Positions 8,715-16,772 of a stretch of 59,778 nucleotides of DNA are shown piece by piece. The stretch is from positions 1 through 59,778 of the forward strand of contig NZ_JARVKV010000036.1 of the NCBI RefSeq assembly GCF_029813835.1, written 5' to 3'. This DNA is from Streptomyces sp. DH37. Lineage in GTDB: Bacteria > Actinomycetota > Actinomycetes > Streptomycetales > Streptomycetaceae. The stretch's first letter is position 1; each line of letters opens with the position of its first letter. A model generated the notes under the pieces. It searched no databases, was not told where the DNA came from, and worked only from the letters and a program-made list of their open reading frames with translations. The translations under genes and the position numbers were made by a program.

Positions 8715-9619
8715 TGCGCAGCCGCTTCGAGCCCGACCGGCGGCTCACCGGGCGCATGGTGCTCACGATGTTCCTGCTCGGACTGCTGTACGTGGGGTTC
8801 GTCGGCGCGCTGATCGCCCTGCTCGACTCCCTCGTCCTGGTCGTCGTCATCGCCGCCGTCCTGCTGGGCGCGCAGTTCTGGTTCTCCGACCGGGTCGCCC
8901 TGTACGCCATGCGCGCCCGCCTGGTCACCCCGGAGGAGGAGCCGCGGCTGCACGGGGTGATCGACCGGCTGTGCGCCACCGCGGACATGCCGAAGCCGCG
9001 GGTCGCCGTGTCGGGCATGGACCTGCCCAACGCGTTCGCCACCGGCCGCGACGCGGACCACGCCGTGGTCTGCGTGACCACCGGGCTGACGCGGCGCCTG
9101 GAGACCGAGGAACTGGAGGGCGTCCTCGCCCACGAACTCTCCCACGTCGCCCACCGCGACGTGGCGGTGATCACCGTCGCCTCGTTCCTGGGCGTGCTGG
9201 CCGGGCTGGTCGTCCGCTTCGCCTTCTACTCCCAGCTCTTCGGCGGGGGCCGCCGCGACCAGAACACCGCCGCCGTGTTCGCGATGGTCATGCTGGTCTC
9301 CGCCGTCGTGTACGCCCTCAGCTTCCTGCTCATCCGGGCGCTGTCCCGCTACCGCGAGCTGGCCGCCGACCGCGCCGCGGCCATGCTCACCGGGAAGCCC
9401 TCCGCCCTGGCCTCGGCCCTGACCAAGGTCAGCGGCGACATCGCCCGGATCCCCACCCGGGACCTGCGCACGGCCCAGGCGTTCAACGCGTTCTTCTTCA
9501 CCCCCGCCCTCGGGCCCGGCAGCACGGTGGCCGGCCTGTTCTCCACCCACCCCAGCCTGGAACGCCGCCTGGAGGCGCTGGCGGAGATCTCCGCGCGGCT
9601 GGGCGGCGAGGCCTCCTGA
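8714..9619 (+). CDS. htpX: M48 zinc metalloprotease HtpX
   Basis: A 301-aa membrane protease of the HtpX family that degrades misfolded membrane proteins. Two N-terminal transmembrane helices (about 15-55) are followed by the zinc motif HELSH (His140, Glu141, His144). Two further hydrophobic segments precede the third ligand, Glu215, in ELAADRAAA, and the C-terminal lobe contains FSTHPS. The length is normal. I start at ATG 8714 (MRSRFEPDRRL, the usual family N-terminus); GTG 8711 is one codon earlier. It is coupled to the small ORF upstream and followed 26 nt later by pspAB, with which it forms an envelope-stress pair. Confidence 0.93.
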   Translation: MRSRFEPDRRLTGRMVLTMFLLGLLYVGFVGALIALLDSLVLVVVIAAVLLGAQFWFSDRVALYAMRARLVTPEEEPRLHGVIDRLCATADMPKPRVAVSGMDLPNAFATGRDADHAVVCVTTGLTRRLETEELEGVLAHELSHVAHRDVAVITVASFLGVLAGLVVRFAFYSQLFGGGRRDQNTAAVFAMVMLVSAVVYALSFLLIRALSRYRELAADRAAAMLTGKPSALASALTKVSGDIARIPTRDLRTAQAFNAFFFTPALGPGSTVAGLFSTHPSLERRLEALAEISARLGGEAS

Positions 9620-9645
9620 GAACCGGACCCGGGAAGGAGTTGCCC

Positions 9646-10224
9646 GTGGGACTGTGGGACGTCCTGTTCGGCCGGAGCAAGCCGGCCCAGCCGGACCTCG
9701 ACCGGCTCTTCGGCCTGCCCTCGGCGGCGATCGCCCTCCAGGCCGCCGCCGGCCTCACCCCCACCGGAGCGGGTTCGGTGTGCTTCGCGAGCATCGAGGG
9801 CGGCGCCTTCGCGCGGATCCAGCAGGAGGTGCGGGCCCTGCTGGACGCGGACTCCGGACGCGGCGGCGCGGCGGTGGAGTTCAGCCAGGACGGCTACGGG
9901 TACTCCTGGCTGCTCTCCCGCCGCGCCCCCGACGAGCTGCCCTCCCTGGTCAACGACCTGCACGCGGTGAACGCCGCGCTGCGGGACAGCGGCTTCGGCC
10001 CGCAGCTCCTGTGCTCCCTGGCCGCCTTCCACACACCCGGCCGGCATCCCCTCGCGCTGGTCTACCTCTACAAGCGCGGCACCTTCTACCCCTTCGCCCC
10101 GCTGCCCGGCCAGAAGCGCGACAGCCCGCTGGAGCTCCAGGTCAGGGCGGTCCTCCAGGACGACCTGAACATCGAGCCGGACCTGAGCCGCTGGTTCCCG
10201 CTCTGGGGCGCCCCGGGTCTGTGA
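9646..10224 (+). CDS. pspAB: PspA-associated protein PspAB
   Basis: A 192-aa protein starting MGLWDVLFGRSKP and continuing with LFGLPSAAIALQAAAG, the conserved opening of the actinobacterial PspAB family. It has no signal peptide or membrane span, so it is probably cytosolic and associates with the PspA/envelope-stress machinery. The GTG at 9646 follows GGAAGGA by seven bases. It shares an operon with htpX, a pairing I recall as common in actinobacteria. Confidence 0.88.
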   Translation: MGLWDVLFGRSKPAQPDLDRLFGLPSAAIALQAAAGLTPTGAGSVCFASIEGGAFARIQQEVRALLDADSGRGGAAVEFSQDGYGYSWLLSRRAPDELPSLVNDLHAVNAALRDSGFGPQLLCSLAAFHTPGRHPLALVYLYKRGTFYPFAPLPGQKRDSPLELQVRAVLQDDLNIEPDLSRWFPLWGAPGL

Positions 10225-10327
10225 CGGGGGCCGGGGCCGAGATCGGAGTCGGGATCAGGGCCGGGGCCGGGGCCGGGAACGGGGCCGGAGGCGGTCGCCG
10301 GATCCCCGGCCGCCCGGCGGTCGGGCG

Positions 10328-11278
10328 CTACGCCTCCGCGCCGCCTCCGGCGCCGGTGCCTCCGGCTGCGGCGCCGTTCCCGCCGTCGCCGTCCCCGCGC
10401 GCCCCGCCGTCCAGCGGCAGCTCGTCCACCCGCGTCTCGTCGATCACCGGCGGGGCCGGACGCGGCGTCCTCGGCATGACGGCCGCCTCCGAGTGGGCGC
10501 CGCAGCCGAAGGCGAGGGAGACCACGCGGCCGTCCGCCGGGGAGAACTCGTTGGCGCACACCCCGAACGCCTGGCGCAGCGAGCCCGCCATCGGCACCAG
10601 GAAGCCGCAGCTCTCGCAGGAGGCGGGGGCCGCCTGCGCCATGGGCGTCGCGGGGCCGAACTCCTCCTCCCAGCGGTCGGCGGCGGCGTGCAGGCCGTAG
10701 CGGGAGAGGACGCGGGCGCGGCCCATGCCGATCTCCTCGGCCACCGCCGCGATGCTGCCGCGCGCCGGGACGCCGGGGAACTCGCCGGGCTCGGTGGTGA
10801 CGATGTCGGCGTCCTCGGCCTCCGCCGGGCCCTCGGCGCCGGCCTCCTCCCAGGCCGACTCCACGACCGCCGCGTGCGGCGAGGGATCGCCGCCGTTGTG
10901 GCCGGGCTCCAGGCGCGGGTCGTCCGCCTCGGTGGGCAGCAGGTCGCCCGGGCCGAGGTCGCCGGGGCGCAGACGTTCGCTCCAGGGCACCCATTCGGGG
11001 GCGAGCAGCGCGTCGGGGCCGGGCAGCAGCACCGTCTCGTCGACGGTCACGACCCGCGCCCGCGAGGCCCGCGCGACGGTGGCGGCCCAGCGCCAGCCGC
11101 GGTAGCCCGGCTCCAGGCACGCGAAGAAGTGCGTGACGACGCGGTCCCCCTCGGCGACGGCACCCAGATGGTCGCCGATCCTGCCCGGGAAAGCGGCCTC
11201 CCGCGCCGCCTCCCGCGCCAGTTCAACCGCCTCGGCGCACAGGCGATCAGGGGTACGGCCTCGCATCGCAGCACTCAC
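10328..11278 (-). CDS. DUF3027 domain-containing protein
   Basis: A 316-aa soluble protein of the actinobacterial DUF3027 family. The N-terminal third (CAEAVELAREAAREAAFPGRI and WRWAATVARA) and a late zinc-finger-like SCESCGFLVPM with later cysteines (GVCANEF, FGCGAHS) are typical. The middle and the C-terminal tail are low-complexity and acidic or Gly-rich. The function is unknown. The GTG at 11278 follows AGGAGAG by about 12 nt; the ATG five codons later is less well placed. It is convergent with pspAB and divergent from the MFS gene (11279-11523 holds no gene). Confidence 0.85.
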   Translation of the reverse strand: MSAAMRGRTPDRLCAEAVELAREAAREAAFPGRIGDHLGAVAEGDRVVTHFFACLEPGYRGWRWAATVARASRARVVTVDETVLLPGPDALLAPEWVPWSERLRPGDLGPGDLLPTEADDPRLEPGHNGGDPSPHAAVVESAWEEAGAEGPAEAEDADIVTTEPGEFPGVPARGSIAAVAEEIGMGRARVLSRYGLHAAADRWEEEFGPATPMAQAAPASCESCGFLVPMAGSLRQAFGVCANEFSPADGRVVSLAFGCGAHSEAAVMPRTPRPAPPVIDETRVDELPLDGGARGDGDGGNGAAAGGTGAGGGAEA

Positions 11279-11523
11279 AAGAATCGATTCTCTCCTACGC
11301 CGTTTCGCGGGTGCGCCTGCCGTATTGCCCAGGTCAGACGGGTGAGGACGGAGCGGACCGGAGGACCGCTGCGACGTCCGGACCCAAGCGGTCTCGCCGG
11401 GCGGAGCGCACCATCCCCCCACGCTACCCCACGCGCGTGCGCCCCTGGCCGTCGCACCTTCAACCACGACCTTCCACCGAAAGGAGCCGGGCTAGGCGGC
11501 GGACGGTAGGGCACACTGACGAC

Positions 11524-12996
11524 GTGGCAGCCTCCAGGACGCCCCGGCCCGGTGAGGGGCGATTCCGACGTACGGCGCGGGCGATCGCCCGCGCCGCGCA
11601 CACGCCTCCCCGCGCGCTGGGCCGGCGCATCCGGCGGGCCACGCACGCCCAGGGCGCCGGCGAGTCCGGGCTGGGCAAGCTCATCGAGCTGCACGCGGTG
11701 AACTCCGCGGGCGACATGATGATCACGGTCGCCCTGGCGTCCACGATCTTCTTCTCCGTCCCCACGGGCGAGGCGCGCGGGCGCGTCGCGCTCTACCTGG
11801 CCGTCACCCTGGCCCCCTTCGCGCTGCTCGCCCCCGTCATCGGGCCGCTGCTGGACCGCATCCCGCACGGCCGCCGCGCCGCGATGGCCGGGTCGATGCT
11901 GGCCCGGGCGCTGCTCGCGCTCAGCATGGCCGGGGCGGTGGCCACCGGCAGCCTGGAGCTGTATCCGGCGGCGCTGGGGGTGCTGGTGGCCTCCAAGGCG
12001 TACGGGGTGGTGAGATCGGCGGTCGTGCCCCGGCTGCTGCCGCACCGGATCTCGCTGGTGAAGGCGAACTCGCGGGTGACGCTCGCCGGGCTGCTGGCCA
12101 CCGGCGCGGCGGCCCCGATCGGGGCCGGGCTGCACAGCCTGGGGCCGTCCTGGCCGCTGTACGGGGCCTTCACCGTCTTCGTGATCGGCACGTTCCTGTC
12201 CTTCTCGCTCCCCCACAAGGTGGACTCCGCCAAGGGCGAGCGGCGGGCCCTGCTGACCGCCTACGAGGCGGAGCACGGCGGCGGCGCGGGCGACGGCGAC
12301 GGCGACGGGAGCGGCGACGCGGGCGACGGGAGCGAGGAGGGCGCCCGGGGGAGCGCCGGGCGGAACGGCGGGAACGGCAACGGCGGCAAGCCGCGGCGGC
12401 CGGGCCTGCGCACCGTCGGCGCCTCCGTGCTCAACGCCCTGATCGCCAACTCCTCCCTGCGCGCCCTCTCCGGCTTCCTCACCTTCTTCCTCGCCTTCAT
12501 GCTGCGCGAGCACCCCCTGGCCGGTCTGGACCCCGTGGTCTCGCTCGGCGTCGTGGCCGTGGCGGCGGGCGGCGGCAACGCGCTGGGCACGGCGCTGGGC
12601 GCCTGGCTGCGCGACCGCGTCCCGGAGGTGATCATCGCGTCCGTGCTGGCGCTGGCGCTGGCCGCCACCGTCGTGGCGGCGGTGCTGTACGGCACGGTCA
12701 CCGTGCCCGTCGTCGCGGCCGTCGCCGGGCTGGCGCAGGCGCTGGGCAAGCTGTCGCTGGACGCGCTGATCCAGCGGGACGTGCCGGAGCTGGTGCGCAC
12801 CTCGGCCTTCGCCCGTTCCGAGACGCTGATGCAGATGTCGTGGGTGGTCGGCGGCGCCGCCGGGATCGCGTTGCCGCTGATCGGGCCGGTCGGCATGGCG
12901 GTGGCCGGGGTGATCGTCTCGGCGGGGGCGCTCGCCACCGTCCGCCCCCTGCTGTCGGCCGCGCGGCACGGCACACCCCACCCGCGCGTCGCCTGA
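11524..12996 (+). CDS. MFS transporter
   Basis: A 490-aa integral membrane protein with about twelve helices. A basic N-terminal region precedes the first helix (NSAGDMMITVALASTIFF). The motif-A-like loop LLDRIPHGRRAAMAG and the repeat VASKAYGVVRSAVVPRLL are characteristic of a Streptomyces MFS family usually found beside DUF3027. A central cytoplasmic loop (about 255-290) is expanded with Gly/Asp repeats. The substrate is unknown. CACACT six bases before the GTG at 11524 and no Shine-Dalgarno suggest a leaderless mRNA. Confidence 0.85.
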   Translation: MAASRTPRPGEGRFRRTARAIARAAHTPPRALGRRIRRATHAQGAGESGLGKLIELHAVNSAGDMMITVALASTIFFSVPTGEARGRVALYLAVTLAPFALLAPVIGPLLDRIPHGRRAAMAGSMLARALLALSMAGAVATGSLELYPAALGVLVASKAYGVVRSAVVPRLLPHRISLVKANSRVTLAGLLATGAAAPIGAGLHSLGPSWPLYGAFTVFVIGTFLSFSLPHKVDSAKGERRALLTAYEAEHGGGAGDGDGDGSGDAGDGSEEGARGSAGRNGGNGNGGKPRRPGLRTVGASVLNALIANSSLRALSGFLTFFLAFMLREHPLAGLDPVVSLGVVAVAAGGGNALGTALGAWLRDRVPEVIIASVLALALAATVVAAVLYGTVTVPVVAAVAGLAQALGKLSLDALIQRDVPELVRTSAFARSETLMQMSWVVGGAAGIALPLIGPVGMAVAGVIVSAGALATVRPLLSAARHGTPHPRVA

Positions 12997-13022
12997 ACGG
13001 AACCGCCGGGTAGCCTGCCGCC

Positions 13023-13526
13023 ATGACCCACACGATCTCCCGGGGCAAGGGCAGCCGCACCATCCGCACTGCCGTAGCCATCGGTGCGGCCACCCTCGGG
13101 CTCGTCGCCCTCTCCGCCTGCGAGAAGCCGACTCCCCGAGCGACCGTGACCGTCGGCGCCGACAGCGTGTCCACGGAAGCCGCCTGTTACGAGGACAACG
13201 AGAAGATCTCCCAGGACAAGGTCCTCTCCTGCGCCAAGCAGGAGACGGACACCTCCATCACCGTCGGCGAGGGCGACCTGCTGCGCATCGGCGTGGATCC
13301 CGAGATGGCCGAGGACGGCTGGGTGCTGTTCCTCGACGGCCAGCCCGCGGTGACCGACCGGATCGGCAAGACGTACCGCAGCTTCTCCGGCGACGCCTTC
13401 TTCCAGAACGGCGAGCAGGGGCAGGGCGGCGAGCCGCAGTCGGTGCAGCTGAGCATCGTCGAGTACGACGGCAGCGACTACCGGGGCGTGTGGAACGTCG
13501 AGCTCAAGCGCGAGAGCGGGCACTGA
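13023..13526 (+). CDS. DUF2771 lipoprotein
   Basis: A 167-aa lipoprotein: basic N-terminus, hydrophobic core, lipobox LSAC with Cys33. The mature domain matches DUF2771, an actinobacterial family of unknown function, with two cysteines (EAACYED and LSCAKQ) that may pair. TAGCCT (13011-13016) sits six bases before the ATG with no ribosome site between, typical of a leaderless start. Its 3' end overlaps mqnB by 37 nt. Confidence 0.85.
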   Translation: MTHTISRGKGSRTIRTAVAIGAATLGLVALSACEKPTPRATVTVGADSVSTEAACYEDNEKISQDKVLSCAKQETDTSITVGEGDLLRIGVDPEMAEDGWVLFLDGQPAVTDRIGKTYRSFSGDAFFQNGEQGQGGEPQSVQLSIVEYDGSDYRGVWNVELKRESGH

Positions 13527-14230
13527 GCCCGGTCCGGTCCCGCCGCCCCGCCGCGTCCGTCCTGGTCGTCACGGCCGTGCCCGCGGAGCGTGACGCGGTG
13601 GCGGTCGCGTGCGCCCCGGCCGGCATCGACGTGCTGGCCGCGGGCGCCGGGCCCGCCGCCGCGGCGGCCCGTACCGCCGTGGCGCTGGAGCGCCGCGCGG
13701 CGGAGGGCCGCCCGTACGGCCTGGTGGTCTCGGCGGGCATCGGCGGCGGCTTCGCCCCGCTGGCCCCGGTCGGCTCGGTGGCGGTCGCCTCGGAGATCGT
13801 CGCCGCGGACCTGGGCGCCGAGACGCCGGCCGGGCCCGAGCCCTTCGCCTCCGTCGCCGAGCTGGGCTTCGGCACCGCCGTCCACCTGCCGCCCGAGGGC
13901 CTGGCGCGGGCCGTCGCGGAGGCGGCCGGCGCGGCGTACGGCCCGGTGCTGACGGTCTCCACGGCCACCGGCACCGCCGAGCGGGCCGCGCTGCTGGCGC
14001 GGCGGCATCCGGGCGCGCTGGCCGAGGCGATGGAGGGCTTCGGCGTCGCGGAGGCGGCGGCGGTCTGCGGGGCGGCCGTGCTGGAGGTCCGCGCGGTCTC
14101 CAACGCGGTGGGCCCGCGCGACCGCGCCGCCTGGCGGTTCGCGGAGGCGCTCGACGCCCTGACCGCGGCCTTCGGCAGGATCGTTCCCGTACTCGACGGT
14201 TGGAGGGACCATGACCGGCGCCAGGACTGA
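13490..14230 (+). CDS. mqnB: Futalosine hydrolase
   Basis: Cleaves futalosine to dehypoxanthinyl futalosine and hypoxanthine in the futalosine route to menaquinone. The 246-aa protein has the nucleoside-phosphorylase-like fold: LVVTAVPAERDAV at strand 1, VVSAGIGGGFAPL, and the late EGFGVAEAAA and RAVSNAVGPRDR motifs of this family. No better start exists between GTG 13490 and the VLVVTAVPAE core, so the gene overlaps the DUF2771 stop by 37 nt. It overlaps mqnD by 20 nt. Confidence 0.92.
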   Translation: MERRAQARERALSPVRSRRPAASVLVVTAVPAERDAVAVACAPAGIDVLAAGAGPAAAAARTAVALERRAAEGRPYGLVVSAGIGGGFAPLAPVGSVAVASEIVAADLGAETPAGPEPFASVAELGFGTAVHLPPEGLARAVAEAAGAAYGPVLTVSTATGTAERAALLARRHPGALAEAMEGFGVAEAAAVCGAAVLEVRAVSNAVGPRDRAAWRFAEALDALTAAFGRIVPVLDGWRDHDRRQD

Positions 14231-15077
14231 GCGGCCGCTGCGGACCGCGTACTCCCCCTGCCCCAACGACACCTTCGTCTTCCACGCCTGGGCGCACGGC
14301 CTGGTGCCGGGCGCGCCGGAGCTGGACGTGACGTTCGCGGACATCGACGTCACCAACGGCATGGCCGAGCGCGGCGAGCTGGACGTGCTGAAGGTCTCCT
14401 ACGCCGTCCTGCCGTGGGTGCTGGAGGAGTACGCGCTGCTGCCGTGCGGCGGCGCGCTGGGGCGCGGCTGCGGCCCGCTGGTGCTCACCCGGGAGGCGGG
14501 GACGGAGGCCGGTCTGAGCGGCGCGACGGTCGCGGTGCCGGGCGAGCGCTCGACGGCGTACCTGCTGTTCCGGCTGTGGGCGGCCGAGCGGGTGCCGGGC
14601 GGGGTCGGGAGGATCGTCGTGCTGCCCTTCCACGAGATCATGCCCGCCGTGCGCGACGGCCGGGTCGACGCCGGGCTGGTCATCCACGAGGCGCGCTTCA
14701 CGTACCAGGACTACGGCCTGCACCGGCTGGCCGACATGGGCGAGCACTGGGAGGAGACCACCGGGCTGCCGATCCCGCTGGGCGCGATCGTCGCCAGGCG
14801 CTCGCTGGGCGCGCGGACGCTGCGCGCGCTCGCCGACGCGGCCCGCGCCTCGGTGCGGATGGCGTGGGACGACCCGGAGGCGTCACGGCCCTACGTGCTG
14901 GAGCACGCCCAGGAGATGGACCCCTCGGTCGCGGAGCGGCACATCGGCCTGTACGTCAACGAGTTCACCGCCGACCTCGGCGAGAGCGGCTACGCGGCGG
15001 TGCGCGGACTGCTCACGCGCGCCGCGGCCGAGGAGCTCGTGCCGCCCCTCGGCCGCGGCGCGCTGGACTTCGTGTAG
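14211..15077 (+). CDS. mqnD: 1,4-dihydroxy-6-naphthoate synthase
   Basis: A 288-aa MqnD that converts cyclic dehypoxanthine futalosine to 1,4-dihydroxy-6-naphthoate. The start TAYSPCPNDTFVFHAW is the family signature. DVLKVSYAVLPWVLEEY and HEARFTYQ (with the conserved His) also match the periplasmic-binding-protein-like fold. The ATG follows GGAGGG by four bases, inside the end of mqnB, so the two are translationally coupled. mqnA and mqnC are not in this window. Confidence 0.95.
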   Translation: MTGARTERPLRTAYSPCPNDTFVFHAWAHGLVPGAPELDVTFADIDVTNGMAERGELDVLKVSYAVLPWVLEEYALLPCGGALGRGCGPLVLTREAGTEAGLSGATVAVPGERSTAYLLFRLWAAERVPGGVGRIVVLPFHEIMPAVRDGRVDAGLVIHEARFTYQDYGLHRLADMGEHWEETTGLPIPLGAIVARRSLGARTLRALADAARASVRMAWDDPEASRPYVLEHAQEMDPSVAERHIGLYVNEFTADLGESGYAAVRGLLTRAAAEELVPPLGRGALDFV

Positions 15078-15098
15078 GCCCGTACCGCGGCCTGCGCG

Positions 15099-15124
15099 GG
15101 GGCGCGGGCTGGGACCCGCGCCCC
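15099..15124. terminator. Terminator after mqnBD
   Basis: A perfect 10-bp GC stem (15099-15108 with 15115-15124) about 20 nt after the mqnD stop. Confidence 0.65.
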
Positions 15125-15175
15125 TCGGACGTCGGGCTCGGACGTCGGGCTCGGACGCCAAGCTCAGACGTCGAG
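15124..15175. repeat. 13-nt tandem repeat over a stop codon
   Basis: Four 13-nt units of CTCGGACGTCGGG, the last two degenerate. The array runs into the 3' end of the minus-strand cold-shock gene, so the last residues of that protein derive from a repeat unit. Confidence 0.75.
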
Positions 15176-15547
15176 CTGGTCGGCCACGACGCGGAGCATG
15201 CCCGCGATCTTGTGGCCCTGCTGGCGGTCGGGGTAGCGGCCCCGCTCGAGCTGCTGCGCGACCCCGTCCAGCAGCGTGGTGAGGTCCTGCACGATCGACG
15301 CCAGCTCGTCCGGCTTGCGCCGCTGGGCGGCGGCCACGGAGGGGGCCGGTTCCAGCAGGGTGACCGAGAGGGCCTGGTCACCGCGCTGGCCCGCGACGAC
15401 GCCGAACTCGACGCGCTGGCCGGGCCTCAGCGTGGCCACCCCCTCCGGGAGCACCGACGAATGCACGAAGACGTCACCGCCGTCGTCGCGGGAGAGGAAG
15501 CCGAAACCCTTCTCACTGTTGAACCACTTGACCTTGCCGGTAGGCAC
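15164..15547 (-). CDS. Cold-shock-domain protein with C-terminal extension
   Basis: A 127-aa protein. Residues 1-67 are a CSD with RNP1-like KGFGFLSRD and RNP2-like VFVHSS. A further 60 residues (about 68-127) form a predicted helical tail (DELASIVQDLTTLLDG). This is twice the length of CspA-type proteins and matches a conserved Streptomyces type. It probably binds RNA or single-stranded DNA. The GTG at 15547 gives VPTGKVKWFNSEKG. It is convergent with mqnD. Confidence 0.88.
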   Translation of the reverse strand: MPTGKVKWFNSEKGFGFLSRDDGGDVFVHSSVLPEGVATLRPGQRVEFGVVAGQRGDQALSVTLLEPAPSVAAAQRRKPDELASIVQDLTTLLDGVAQQLERGRYPDRQQGHKIAGMLRVVADQLDV

Positions 15548-15752
15548 GTCTGTCCTCGTCCTCGTAATTCGTCCGGATGTCACCGGGCTACGACTTCTCG
15601 AAAAACCAAAGGTCTCAAAGGTCTGCACAAGACTATGGCGGGCCCGTGACCCGCCGTCACCAAGATTAATGATCCGCGCCCCGGTGACAAGACGCCCCGG
15701 GCCGGCTCCCCCGTGTCCCGCGCGTGTCTTCCCACGGAACTACCCTGTCCCG

Positions 15753-16007
15753 GTGACCAGTGAAACGTCCCGTCCGGGAGATCTGCTCGTCCGCGTCGGC
15801 GCCGCCGTCTTCGTCGTGGGCGCGGTGGCCACCCTCGCGACCATCACCCCCCTCTTCCTCGGCTCCGACCCGCTGCCCACGGCCGCGTACCTCGTCAGCA
15901 TGCTGATGGGCGTCGGCTTCGCGATCGCCGGCGCCGGAGTGCTGCGGTCGATCGCGGCGCAGCGGCGCGAGGCGCGCTCGGAGGCCCGCCCCCGGCCGCA
16001 CGGCTAG
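15753..16007 (+). CDS. Small two-helix membrane protein
   Basis: An 84-aa protein with two hydrophobic segments (about 13-33 and 41-62) and a basic, Arg-rich tail, so probably a small inner-membrane protein with cytoplasmic C-terminus. The function is unknown. TACCCT (15741-15746) lies six bases before the GTG, with no ribosome site, fitting a leaderless transcript. Confidence 0.72.
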   Translation: MTSETSRPGDLLVRVGAAVFVVGAVATLATITPLFLGSDPLPTAAYLVSMLMGVGFAIAGAGVLRSIAAQRREARSEARPRPHG

Positions 16008-16008
16008 C

Positions 16009-16038
16009 GCGGGCCCGCCGCGGCCCGGGCGGGCCCGC
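16009..16038. terminator. Hairpin from a repeated palindromic decamer
   Basis: The self-complementary decamer GCGGGCCCGC occurs at 16009-16018 and 16029-16038. The copies can pair to a 10-bp stem, probably serving both convergent neighbours. Confidence 0.55.
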
Positions 16039-16047
16039 CGGACCCGC

Positions 16048-16674
16048 TCAGGCCGCCGCGTACGCCTCCAGCCAGGCGGGGAACGCCGTCAGGTCCTCCA
16101 GCACCACGTCGGCCCCCGCCGCCCGCAGCTCCTCCGCGCCGCACGGGCCCGTCGGCACCGCCACCGACAGGGCCCCGGCCGCCCGCGCCCCGCGCACGTC
16201 GCCGAGGTGGTCGCCGACGTAGACGCCCGCGCCGTGCTCGACCAGCGCCTCCGCCTTGGCCTCCGCCCACAGCCAGCCGATCACCGCGTCCGGCGCGATG
16301 CCCAGGTGGTCGAGGTGGAGCTTGGCGTTGGGCTCGTGCTTGGCGGTGACCACGATCGCCCTGCCGCCCGCCCGCCGCACCGCCGCCACCGCCTCGCGGG
16401 CGCCGGGCATGGGGAGGGCCGGCCCGATGCCGTGGCGCACGTACAGCTCGCGGTAGCGCGCGCCCACCTCGTCGAGCGCCTCCCTGGGGAACCAGTGCGC
16501 CAGTTCGACCTCCAGCGGGGGGCCGAGACGGGTGACGGCGAGGTCGGCGTCGATGTACGTGCCGGTCTCGGCCGACAGGGCCAGATAGGTCGCCCGGATG
16601 CCGGGACGGGAGTCGATCAGCGTCATGTCGAGGTCGAAGCCGACCGTCACCGCGCGAGAAGCCATGTCCCTCAT
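16048..16674 (-). CDS. HAD family phosphatase
   Basis: A 208-aa haloacid dehalogenase-type hydrolase. Motif I is FDLDMTLID, motif II lies in AIVVTAKHEP, and motif IV is VYVGDHLGD. The cap helix between I and II is of the phosphoglycolate-phosphatase subclass. The substrate is unknown. Two ATGs compete: 16674, and 16665 preceded by GAGGG. The start faces the iron-box-controlled importer, and the iron box is about 25 bp away, so iron may also affect this gene. Confidence 0.82.
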   Translation of the reverse strand: MRDMASRAVTVGFDLDMTLIDSRPGIRATYLALSAETGTYIDADLAVTRLGPPLEVELAHWFPREALDEVGARYRELYVRHGIGPALPMPGAREAVAAVRRAGGRAIVVTAKHEPNAKLHLDHLGIAPDAVIGWLWAEAKAEALVEHGAGVYVGDHLGDVRGARAAGALSVAVPTGPCGAEELRAAGADVVLEDLTAFPAWLEAYAAA

Positions 16675-16695
16675 TGTGCAACCTCTCGGCAGAGT

Positions 16696-16713
16696 GGTTA
16701 GGCTCGCCTAACC
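16696..16713. promoter_or_regulatory. Iron box (DmdR/DtxR-type operator)
   Basis: GGTTAGGCTCGCCTAACC is an 18-bp near-perfect palindrome matching the core of the DtxR/IdeR/DmdR box. It lies 60 bp before the first permease start and just upstream of the divergent HAD gene. This is the expected repressor site for Fe(II)-loaded DmdR and decides the importer start: a start at 16674 would place the operator inside the coding sequence. Confidence 0.85.
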
Positions 16714-16772
16714 TGAGTGGGTCGGTCCCCGTCCCGCCCGTGCTCTTCCCGTCCCGTACGTCCGAGGTGCAG

